Assembly: GCA_009785045.1 (NCBI GenBank)
Contig: WQXC01000022.1
Location: 1-16,680 of the forward strand
Reading direction: 5' to 3'
Length of the DNA: 16,680 bases
From: Treponema sp.
GTDB taxonomy: Bacteria > Spirochaetota > Spirochaetia > Treponematales > Breznakiellaceae
Shown: positions 6,977-14,101 of the stretch, piece after piece
How positions within the stretch are numbered: the first letter of the stretch is position 1
Layout of the letters: every line of letters starts with the position of its first letter
Position numbers and translations under genes: made by a program
The notes under the pieces: model-generated
Seen by the model: only the letters and a program-made list of their open reading frames with translations
Told to the model about the DNA's origin: nothing
Database searches by the model: none

Positions 6977-8515
6977 TTACATAAAGTAACGGAAGAATAC
7001 ATCAGAGAAATTATCTTCCATTTTTTCATCGTTGCTTAAAAAGTAAAACTGAAGCGATCTGTCGGTAATTGTTTCTACGTAAGATGCATAACCTGCCGCA
7101 ACATTTTCGATAAGCGATTCATTAGTTTCGCTTTCCTGTACAGGAAAGAATACAAACACATAGTTTCCCTGAACAAGAGGTTCCGAAGGAGAATTTACAG
7201 GAGCAGAGAAAGCAACCCGCCAGAAATTTTCGTTGGATGACAGCTCCTGAAGTTCCTGCGAGCTAATACCTGAGTTTTCAAATGATTCAAGAGAAGTAAA
7301 AAGATCCACTCCTCCGTAGTTCAAAGGAAGAGGTCCAAAACTGTATCTTTCAAGATTTCGTGAACGCACTGCATTACCAAAACCGGATTCCATTGAATCG
7401 TTTATAAAATTATAAGCTTGTTCTATAGCCCAGTCTTCCATGCGCCCCCTTGAGAAACTTCTTAAATGAAAACGCACTCTGTCCATCATGCCGGAATCAT
7501 TAAAGTTAGCATCAATTAATTCGCTCTCTACCCTGAAAAATGACCAGCCATCTGTAGTTGAAACTATATCGCTGATTTCTCCCCTTCCTAAATTGTAAAT
7601 AGTATCTCTGTCAAAAAAACCGGGGATTTCATCGTTTAGTTCATAACAGAAACGAATACCCATATCTCCGCCTCTGTCGCTAAAGCCATCAATCGATTGT
7701 GTTCTGGCAGCATCTTCAAAAGTAATTGTTCCGTTTCTTACAGAATCAAGAATTCTTTTTGCTTCCCTTTCCGAAGACACAGAGATTTTGGATAAATGTA
7801 TTGTGCCAAAAAGAGCGGAATTATCATAAGCATAGGAAAGATATTCGCTTTCGGGGTAATCGTCAACAAAAAAACGAACAGCTTCAAAACTTCTGTTCGG
7901 CGATCCCATTGCAGCTATAAAATTGGCTTCATTTTCGGGAACCAGCAGTCTGAAGAAATCCCTGAAAAACATTCTTTTTGTAAGATCTTCCTGCGTCTGC
8001 CTCCAGAGGGAAAGACGGGCAGAATCGGACATCCGGTTATATAAAGTCATGGAGAACCGTCCATTATCGTAAAATTGAGGTAATTGAACGATTTCTTTAT
8101 CAACGGTTTTCCCTGATGCCTTGTAGTTGGACTTATTGGTCATTTGTAAAACAGCGGTATGTACAACTGTTCTTTCGTATGCCTGCTTCCAGATATAGTA
8201 TGATACCCAGGAATCATTGGGGTCATAACCCTGGGAGCGGAAGTTAAAAACTGCCTGTTCATAGTACTGAGACAACATGTTGCCGGGCACCCACGAAATA
8301 GGTACTTTATCGTAATAGCCAAAAGTCAGATCCCCTCCGCTGCTGCCTAAGCCGCCTCCTGAGAGAAAGTCACCGCCAATGAATGTTACCGTTACAAGAA
8401 CCAGAATTACTACTGATCCTATGTAAATACCAGGACTTTGCTTGAATTTCTTGATAATTTCTGCCCCAGCCGACTCTCTTTCCTGAGTTGGACCCTTTTT
8501 GTCTCTTTTTGCCAT
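6977..8515 (-). CDS. Membrane-anchored parvulin-type peptidyl-prolyl isomerase/foldase (PpiD/SurA-like)
   Basis: The product has 512 residues from the ATG at 8515, chosen because an AGAGGT ribosome site lies just before it; a start 16 codons upstream (8563) lacks one. A short charged N-terminus is followed by one membrane helix (about 30-47), then a long periplasmic part. A Gly-rich linker (50-65) leads to a SurA-N-like helical region and a rotamase-like domain at about 235-332, with the parvulin signature DRGGDMG (near 280-286) and DGWSFFRVES at its end. It would help fold or deliver outer-membrane proteins and lipoproteins in the periplasm. The overall layout (single anchor, one parvulin domain, about 510 residues) is PpiD-like but shorter than E. 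coli PpiD (about 620). Catalytic activity is uncertain, as several such proteins act only as chaperones. It heads a probable operon with the DUF115 gene. Confidence 0.85.
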   Translation of the reverse strand: MAKRDKKGPTQERESAGAEIIKKFKQSPGIYIGSVVILVLVTVTFIGGDFLSGGGLGSSGGDLTFGYYDKVPISWVPGNMLSQYYEQAVFNFRSQGYDPNDSWVSYYIWKQAYERTVVHTAVLQMTNKSNYKASGKTVDKEIVQLPQFYDNGRFSMTLYNRMSDSARLSLWRQTQEDLTKRMFFRDFFRLLVPENEANFIAAMGSPNRSFEAVRFFVDDYPESEYLSYAYDNSALFGTIHLSKISVSSEREAKRILDSVRNGTITFEDAARTQSIDGFSDRGGDMGIRFCYELNDEIPGFFDRDTIYNLGRGEISDIVSTTDGWSFFRVESELIDANFNDSGMMDRVRFHLRSFSRGRMEDWAIEQAYNFINDSMESGFGNAVRSRNLERYSFGPLPLNYGGVDLFTSLESFENSGISSQELQELSSNENFWRVAFSAPVNSPSEPLVQGNYVFVFFPVQESETNESLIENVAAGYASYVETITDRSLQFYFLSNDEKMEDNFSDVFFRYFM

Positions 8516-8534
8516 AAAAGTACCTCTGAAAAAT

Positions 8535-8563
8535 ATTTTGCATTTTTTTTCATTTTCGGTCAA
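8535..8563 (-). promoter_or_regulatory. Predicted sigma-70-type promoter of the foldase gene
   Basis: TTGACC (8558-8563), a 17-base A-rich spacer and CAAAAT (8535-8540) lie 19 bases before the ATG at 8515, leaving room for the AGAGGT ribosome site. It sits in the 90-base divergent region shared with the plus-strand lipoprotein gene. Confidence 0.45.
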
Positions 8564-8605
8564 GCACCACGCATGTGCGCGCCATATATAGACGGAGGAA
8601 AAAAT

Positions 8606-9619
8606 ATGAAAAACTATTTTTTACTAGTCGGAGCTTGTTTTATATTGAGCTCCTGCTCTACCCCGGACGCGGCAAATGCCGCACAATTACTGGGAGGCAG
8701 TTCGCAAGCGCTGCTTTACCTGAATTGCCGGGCGGTGTCACAGGATGAGGTCGAATTTGAGTTTTCGCAGCCTGTGACAGTCAAACACATAAGTTTCCAG
8801 CCGGAACTATCAGTCGATTCGGTGGAAAACGGCAAAACCGTAAGGGTCAAACTGGGAGAAAAACCGGAGTCTGGAAAACTTATAACCACTGAAATATTGG
8901 CAGAAGATGAAAAAAGGAACACCATCAATGTGCTTGTTTCGTTTCGTTCAAGGAATGACCGGATGCCCGACCTTGTTATTAACGAAATCTGCACAGAGTA
9001 TGCCAATGCAGCCGCAGGAAGAAAACCCGAGTTTATCGAACTAAAGATGAGATCGGACGGTAATCTGGGAGCAATGCGCGTGGTGATAAGGGGAAATACT
9101 GCCGCCTCAAGGCTGACGACCTTTGAGTTTTCCCCGGTCGAAGTCAAAAAAGGCGATTATATCGTACTTCATTTACGCACTTACGACGAAAACAACAAGG
9201 ATGAGTACGGCGATAATCTTGCGGAATCCGGCGGAGTAAATGCATCGCCCAATGCGCGTGATTTCTGGATACCAGGAACAGCAAAGCTGATACATAAAAC
9301 TTCTTTTGTGTATGTACTGGATCAGGATGACGAAGTTATAGATGCGGTAATACTCTCTGAAAAACCGGACAGTTGGTGGACAAAAGATTATTTTGCCGAA
9401 GCAGCGGAATTTTTATTTAATAAGGGTGTATGGATATCTCCAGAAGGAGGTATCTGCCGTCCTGAAGACGTGGTTATAAGCAGCGGAACTACGAATACAC
9501 GTACAATCTGCCGCGATGAAACAATGGAGGAAACCGGCACACCGCAAGCCTGGTACATTACAGTAACCAGCGGAGCGACACCGGGGAGATTAAATAATCC
9601 AAACAGGTATCAAAATTAA
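8606..9619 (+). CDS. Lipoprotein with lamin-tail-like (LTD) domain
   Basis: This 337-residue protein starts at the ATG at 8606, seven bases after a strong GGAGG site; the frame is open further upstream, but that part has no ribosome site and would bury the signal peptide. The signal peptide ends in lipobox LSSC with Cys17. Residues 40-115 look like an Ig-like beta domain (VEFEFSQPVTVKHISFQPELS). From about 122 to 330 the pattern VINEIC...PEFIELK...GDYIVL...DEVIDAVIL...SGATPGRLN matches the lamin-tail domain fold seen in many secreted bacterial proteins, here with insertions. LTD domains are thought to bind nucleic acid or surface partners, or to tether enzymes; no enzyme domain is attached here. 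The gene is divergent from the foldase gene, and its TAA overlaps the thioredoxin stop tail to tail. Confidence 0.8.
   Translation: MKNYFLLVGACFILSSCSTPDAANAAQLLGGSSQALLYLNCRAVSQDEVEFEFSQPVTVKHISFQPELSVDSVENGKTVRVKLGEKPESGKLITTEILAEDEKRNTINVLVSFRSRNDRMPDLVINEICTEYANAAAGRKPEFIELKMRSDGNLGAMRVVIRGNTAASRLTTFEFSPVEVKKGDYIVLHLRTYDENNKDEYGDNLAESGGVNASPNARDFWIPGTAKLIHKTSFVYVLDQDDEVIDAVILSEKPDSWWTKDYFAEAAEFLFNKGVWISPEGGICRPEDVVISSGTTNTRTICRDETMEETGTPQAWYITVTSGATPGRLNNPNRYQN
9616..9619. other. Convergent overlapping stop codons
   Basis: The plus-strand TAA (9617-9619) and the minus-strand TAA (9616-9618) share the TTAA palindrome, so the lipoprotein and thioredoxin genes end within each other. There is no room for a terminator between them; transcripts must run into the opposite gene. 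Confidence 0.9.
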
Positions 9620-9936
9620 ATCAAGTTTTTAAACAAGGATTCAATATCGTGTTTTGGGGCGGCTCCGTTTTTCTGAGCCGCCATTTCTCCATTCTTGTAA
9701 ACAATTAGAGTGGGAATAGAAGTTATCCCGTGTTGTTCTGCAAGAATACTGTTTTCGTCTATATTGATTTTACCGACTTTAATCTGTCCGGAATATTCTG
9801 CGGCAATTTGATCAATTACAGGGCCTATCATTTTACATGGACCGCACCACGGCGCCCAAAAATCAATTAAAACAGGAACAGGCGACTGCAATACCTCTGA
9901 CTCAAAGTTATCGTTGTTTAATTCTATACTACTCAC
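9616..9936 (-). CDS. trxA: Thioredoxin
   Basis: The product is a 106-residue thioredoxin from the GTG at 9936. This start was chosen because a strong GGAGG-rich ribosome site (GGAGGGGGAGGA) sits six bases before it and it gives the standard thioredoxin length; the frame runs open to 10044, but that extension has no family resemblance. The redox site WCGPC is at 30-34, inside DFWAPWCGPCK, and the cis-proline (IPT, Pro75) is present. It reduces disulfides of ribonucleotide reductase, peroxiredoxins and other cytoplasmic targets. There is no signal peptide, so it acts in the cytoplasm. The gene is divergent from guaB, and its TAA shares three bases with the TAA of the convergent lipoprotein gene. 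Confidence 0.96.
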   Translation of the reverse strand: MSSIELNNDNFESEVLQSPVPVLIDFWAPWCGPCKMIGPVIDQIAAEYSGQIKVGKINIDENSILAEQHGITSIPTLIVYKNGEMAAQKNGAAPKHDIESLFKNLI

Positions 9937-9998
9937 AATTATTCCTCCCCCTCCGTATACCATATTGACAGCTTTCTCCCAAAAATTCAAGGGGGTCA

Positions 9999-10027
9999 TT
10001 GACTCTTTTTTTGCTTTATGCCATGAT
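9999..10027 (+). promoter_or_regulatory. Predicted sigma-70-type promoter of guaB, near-leaderless
   Basis: TTGACT (9999-10004), a 17-base spacer and CATGAT (10022-10027) end five bases before the guaB ATG at 10033. No ribosome site is present. The expected transcription start is the start codon itself. Confidence 0.45.
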
Positions 10028-10032
10028 CTGCT

Positions 10033-11484
10033 ATGGAAACACATTATACATTTATCGATGGCTTATCTTACGATGATGTTCTTTTACAACCCGGTTATTC
10101 GGAAATTTTACCGAGAGACTGCGATGTAAAAACAACTTTATGCGACGGGATTAATTTAAATTTACCTATAATTTCCGCGGCAATGGATACTGTTACAGAA
10201 GAAAAACTTGCCATTGCAATCGCTTTGGAAGGCGGCGCCGGAGTAATTCACCGGAATCTCAATCCGGATGAACAGGCGCGTCAGGTATCAAGTGTAAAGC
10301 GTTTTCTTAACTGGATAATCGAATCTCCTGTTACTGTTCCGGAAAATGCTCATGTAAGGGATGTAAGAGTTCTGGTTGATACATTTGGAGTATCAGGACT
10401 TCCTGTTGTAAACAGCGAAGGAATATTAAAAGGTATAATCACAAACCGCGATTTACGTTTTTGCAAAGATGATTCCCTTCCTGTCACCAAAGTAATGACA
10501 GAAGAACTGGTTATAGTAAAAGGGGATCCTTCAGTAGAAAAAGCCCGGGAAAAATTCAGCGAATACCGAATAGAAAAACTTCCTGTTGTAGACGAAAAAG
10601 GCAGATTGACAGGTCTTATTACTGTAACGGATATGGAAAAAAATCAGAATTTTCCAAATGCATCGGTTGATAAAAGCGGCAGATTGATAGTTGGAGCGGC
10701 AGTTTCACCTCAGGATTTTTCCATCCGTCTTCCGCTGTTAATAAAAGCAAAAGTAGATTTTGTTGTCCTTGATACAGCGCACGGCGATTCAAAAAATGTA
10801 ATGGATGCAGTGCGTCAGATAAAAAAAGAATTTAAAATTCCTGTGATCGGCGGAAATGTCGCAACAAAAGAAGGTACAAAAAAACTGATATAAGCAGGAG
10901 CCGATGCGGTTAAGGTTGGTATCGGGCCTGGTTCAATTTGCACGACGCGGGTTGTTGCAGGAATCGGCGTTCCTCAGTTTACTGCGGTTTTAGACTGCGC
11001 CGAAGCGGCAGCAAAAGCAAATATACCGATAATTGCCGACGGCGGCATAAAATTTTCCGGAGATATAACCAAAGCAATCGGCGCCGGGGCAAGCGTAGTA
11101 ATGGTTGGCGGTCTTTTTGCAGGTTTAAAAGAAGCTCCCGGAAACGAAATCATTTTTGACGGACGAATTTACAAGGAATACAGAGGCATGGGCAGCCTTG
11201 GCGCCATTTCCGACGGCGCAGGCGATCGTTATCAGATAGGTAAAGATGAAGAACCTGTACCGGAAGGTATCGAAGGCCGTGTTCCCTACAAGGGCGAACT
11301 TCGTTCATATTTAAACCAGCTTGTCGCAGGACTGCGCAAGGGCATGGGTTATTGCGGCTGCAAAAACATCGCAGAACTTAACAAGTACAGAAAATTCGTA
11401 AAAATAACCGCAGCCGGTTTACGGGAAAGCCACCCGCACGATGTACAAATAACGCATGAAGCGCCGAATTATTCACGATCTTGA
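10033..11484 (+). pseudogene. guaB: IMP dehydrogenase with one in-frame TAA stop
   Basis: The frame encodes a complete IMP dehydrogenase of 483 codons (E. coli: 488 residues) interrupted only at codon 287 (TAA, 10891-10893). The enzyme oxidises IMP to XMP with NAD, the committed step of GMP synthesis. Visible parts: the N-terminal barrel (SYDDVLLQP, SAAMDTVTE), two CBS domains (about 98-150 and 155-210), VVLDTAHGDS, GGNVAT (274-279), then after the stop the catalytic loop GIGPGSICTT with Cys303, DGGIKFSGD, MVGGLFAG, YRGMGSLGA and the flap region DRYQ. The stop falls in KKLI-stop-AGADAVKVG, where the family normally has Glu (LIEAGADAVKVG), so one G-to-T change of GAA explains it. The rest shows no decay. 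A sequencing error, a recent loss of function or readthrough are all possible. As written, the 286-residue product lacks the catalytic Cys. The 3' end overlaps the DUF2400 gene by 16 bases. Confidence 0.93.
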
Positions 11485-12224
11485 TTTAAAGCGCTCATTC
11501 CAAAAAGCGCAAAATCATACTTAACAGGATCACTTAAATCAAACTCGCGCAATTTCTCTGTAAGCAGTATCACAGACTTTTTATCATTGGATTTTCGTTC
11601 CAAAAGACCAAGTTTACGCGCTGTTCGTGCAACATGAACATCTAATGGTATATATAACGCTGATGGTTTTATATTTTTCCATAATCTCAAATCCACAGGA
11701 CCTTCTCTAACCAGCCAGCGTAATGCAAGATTTAATTTTTTACAAGCTGAACCATTTTTATTTTCAATTCCCGGATCTGCAATATGCCTGGAATATATTT
11801 TTTTATTTGCATTTGCCATTTCTTCCCGAAATATACGAAAACCTTCCCAGACATTAACATTTAAAAATAAATTTTCTATACTTCCGTACATGGAATAAAT
11901 TCGTTTAAATCCTTTGCAAAAGTATTTTAGATCACTTTCAAAAAACGTCCGATGGATATTATTTTTTTTTAATTTATTGTATCCATCCTTCATAATAAAA
12001 TCATATAGGCTTGTTCCCATAATCGTAAACATTTTATGTGCAGAACGAAGTATCATATCGCGCCGTCCCCAGGCAATGGTAGCAGCAAGAAAAGCGGATA
12101 TCTCGATATCTTCGCGTTTTTTGTAACGATGAGGAAATTGAACCGGATCCAGAGCAATGAACCCAGGCTTACATATTATCCTGTATGATTTTTCCAATTC
12201 TTTTAATAAAGAAACATCTTTCAT
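11469..12224 (-). CDS. TIGR02757/DUF2400 family protein
   Basis: The product has 251 residues, the usual family length. Family hallmarks are LDPVQFPHRY (25-34), the following AATIAWGRRDMI, SACKKLNLALRWLVR, LDVHVARTARKLGLL, and near the C-terminus DPVKYDFALFG. The family is widespread in Bacteroidetes, spirochaetes and others and has no confirmed function. The helical pattern with PLDVH recalls helix-hairpin-helix DNA glycosylases, so a DNA-repair role has been suspected, but that is inference. No membrane segment or signal is seen. The ATG at 12224 has no convincing ribosome site; a CCGCG palindromic repeat (12230-12258) ends five bases upstream of it. The 3' end overlaps the convergent guaB by 16 bases. 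Confidence 0.85.
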   Translation of the reverse strand: MKDVSLLKELEKSYRIICKPGFIALDPVQFPHRYKKREDIEISAFLAATIAWGRRDMILRSAHKMFTIMGTSLYDFIMKDGYNKLKKNNIHRTFFESDLKYFCKGFKRIYSMYGSIENLFLNVNVWEGFRIFREEMANANKKIYSRHIADPGIENKNGSACKKLNLALRWLVREGPVDLRLWKNIKPSALYIPLDVHVARTARKLGLLERKSNDKKSVILLTEKLREFDLSDPVKYDFALFGMSALNQDRE

Positions 12225-12229
12225 TATAA

Positions 12230-12258
12230 TCCGCGTTTTTCCGCGCTAATCCGCGGAC
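12230..12258. repeat. Dispersed CCGCG palindromic repeat, copy C
   Basis: TCCGCGTTTTTCCGCG then CTAATCCGCGGAC fills the gap between the AAA+ ATPase gene and the DUF2400 gene. On the minus-strand transcript CCGCG and CGCGG can form a stem right where a ribosome site for the DUF2400 start would be expected. It matches the copies at 963-1008 and 5570-5624. Confidence 0.65.
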
Positions 12259-12268
12259 ACTTTTATCT

Positions 12269-14035
12269 CTACCGCTCGCCCAATAAGGTTTTAAGTTCCT
12301 GAATATCGTTGATAATTTTACTGCGCGGCATTCTTTGGAAGCGTGCAGGAATCATTTCCTTGGAAGTACATTCCAGAACAGCAACAAGATTTTGCAGCTC
12401 TACTTCGTGCGGATAAGCCGCAGGCACAAAGTCACCCATTGCTTCTTCCATGTCTTCTTTTTTTACAAATATTCTGTCAGCCATTGCCGAAAGTAATTTT
12501 GCGCGGACAAGCACAGCTTCCAGATCCGCGCCGGAATATTCATGATCGTATTTTTTAAACAGATCCGAAATAGAAAAATTGCGGATATCCAAATCCAGTT
12601 TGCGCACAAGAGTCTTAAACAAATCTTCCCTGTCTTTTTTAGATTCGGGATAAAATAAAGCAAGATGTTCTTCTGCGCGTCCCTGCCGTTTAAGGTCGAT
12701 TGGAATTAAATCCGGGCGGCAGGTAATTAAAAACCAGATAATTTTTCCGCGGTATTCTGTGTTTCCCATAAACGAAGCGATTTGCGCAAAGACGCGGTTA
12801 CTGGTTCCGGAGTCACCTTCCTGCGAACGGTCGCCCAAAAAGGCATCAGCTTCATCAATCATAACTCCCACAGGAGCCATGGCAACAAGAATATTTAAAA
12901 CCCTTTCCAGATTAGATTCTGTTTCGCCCTGCCACTTTGTACGGAAGTTACGGAATTTAACCATTGGGATTCCAATTTCTCCTGCAAATGCGTTAACCAT
13001 AAAACTTTTACCGGTTCCTACAGGACCGGCAATCAAATAACCCATTGGCAGCACATCGGGTCTTCCCTTCTTTATTGCCTTAGCGGCATTCATAAACCGT
13101 TTTTTAACAAAATCGTGCCCCGACACATGCGAAAGATCATAAGATGTTTCCATGAACTCCAAAAGCCCGCCTGCTTCGTTTTCGATAATTTCTTTTTTCT
13201 TTAGCCGCATAAACTCAAGCGATAACGGTTCGTCTTTTTCGTAACTTTCCGCAGCCAGACGATTAAGATTCATAAGATTAAGACCCGATGTAATCGCAGC
13301 CAGTTTATCCGGAGACAAACCGCGGTCAAGCAAAAGTTTTCCTTCTTTTTCCTTTGAACGTAAAACACTTTCTCTTATTTTTGCATCCGGAAACGGCACA
13401 CTTATTTTTACAGTTGCCGGAGAACTTGTCAGGCGCGATGATATATCGCCAAGGTTCTCGGTTAACAGAATAATAGAAATATCGCCATTATTAAACTTGG
13501 GATCCGTCGCCCAGCGGCTGAATGTTACCATGCAGTAGCGATCTGTGTCGGAAAGACGGATTAGATCCCCTGCAGGAACAATTTGTTCGGCAAAATCAAC
13601 AATAAAAACCATGCGGCATTTATTTTTTTTATCTTTTGGTATTCTGGAAAGGAAATATTTTTCCAGATACGGAAAACTAATTTTTGGATCGTTTGATAAA
13701 AAGTCGCCTTTATCAACATCCTGGCTTGTTGCAAGCCCTGACGCTGCGGTTAGATATTCCTGCTCCATCTGCGGTTCGCAGAATGTTACGCCGTTAGAAA
13801 GATCGTAATAAGAAATAATATCCCTGTTGCCGAATAAAATATCGGAAATATAATCCTGTACCCTGGTAAAGGTAAATTCGCCTTCTTTTCTTTCGTGCGG
13901 AAGAATATCCCGGATATTACCATGCAATATGTAAAGATTCGCTGTCTTTGAACCGTATTTGTTTGCAAGCTCCTGCGCCCACACAGGCAGGATCTTTATA
14001 TATTCATTACTTCTGTAAATATATTGATCTGGCAT
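12269..14035 (-). CDS. AAA+ ATPase with degenerate N-terminal module (Ycf46-like architecture)
   Basis: This 588-residue cytoplasmic protein has its AAA+ module at about 305-530: Walker A GPVGTGKS (337-344), Walker B VMIDEADAF (391-399), an arginine-finger segment RQGRAEEH (450-457) and the sensor-2 region YSGADLEAVLVRA (500-512). The usual sensor-1 Asn (ATNRPD in FtsH/Cdc48 types) is replaced: the segment reads LITCRPD (436-442). The N-terminal 250 residues (ANLYILHGNIRDIL, RMVFIVDFAEQI, ISIILLTENL) look like a second, P-loop-less AAA-like domain, as in Ycf46-type ATPases. A remodelling or chaperone role on an unknown substrate is inferred; there is no protease domain. The start is supported by a G-rich ribosome site (GGGGGG) four bases before the ATG. 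The gene follows a terminator, so it begins a separate unit that may continue into the DUF2400 gene. Confidence 0.88.
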   Translation of the reverse strand: MPDQYIYRSNEYIKILPVWAQELANKYGSKTANLYILHGNIRDILPHERKEGEFTFTRVQDYISDILFGNRDIISYYDLSNGVTFCEPQMEQEYLTAASGLATSQDVDKGDFLSNDPKISFPYLEKYFLSRIPKDKKNKCRMVFIVDFAEQIVPAGDLIRLSDTDRYCMVTFSRWATDPKFNNGDISIILLTENLGDISSRLTSSPATVKISVPFPDAKIRESVLRSKEKEGKLLLDRGLSPDKLAAITSGLNLMNLNRLAAESYEKDEPLSLEFMRLKKKEIIENEAGGLLEFMETSYDLSHVSGHDFVKKRFMNAAKAIKKGRPDVLPMGYLIAGPVGTGKSFMVNAFAGEIGIPMVKFRNFRTKWQGETESNLERVLNILVAMAPVGVMIDEADAFLGDRSQEGDSGTSNRVFAQIASFMGNTEYRGKIIWFLITCRPDLIPIDLKRQGRAEEHLALFYPESKKDREDLFKTLVRKLDLDIRNFSISDLFKKYDHEYSGADLEAVLVRAKLLSAMADRIFVKKEDMEEAMGDFVPAAYPHEVELQNLVAVLECTSKEMIPARFQRMPRSKIINDIQELKTLLGER

Positions 14036-14059
14036 TATTCCCCCCCGCTTAATAATACC

Positions 14060-14090
14060 AAAAAAAAACGGAAGTGAACACTCCCGTTTT
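14060..14090 (-). terminator. Intrinsic terminator after the first LPP20-like gene
   Basis: On the minus strand, CGGGAGTG and CACTTCCG form an 8-bp stem (one G-U pair, extended by A-T pairs) with a very short loop, followed by nine T. It lies 11 bases after the stop codon of the 14102-15151 gene and separates it from the AAA+ ATPase gene. Confidence 0.85.
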
Positions 14091-14101
14091 ATGTAAAAGC
14101 C

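Noticed and set aside
8438..8605. N-terminal extension of the plus-strand lipoprotein
   Set aside because: The extension overlaps the foldase gene start antisense, lacks a ribosome site, and would bury the lipoprotein signal; the GGAGG site supports the ATG at 8606.
9965..9970. Perfect TTGACA box as the guaB -35
   Set aside because: No acceptable -10 lies 16-18 bases downstream; the TTGACT/CATGAT pair nearer guaB has correct spacing.
9937..10044. N-terminal extension of thioredoxin
   Set aside because: It would give 142 residues against the usual 105-110, and the strong GGAGG-rich site sits just before the GTG at 9936.
10938..11159. Separate small basic protein inside guaB
   Set aside because: It is the +1 frame across conserved IMP dehydrogenase codons; the guaB frame shows clear family motifs over the same bases.
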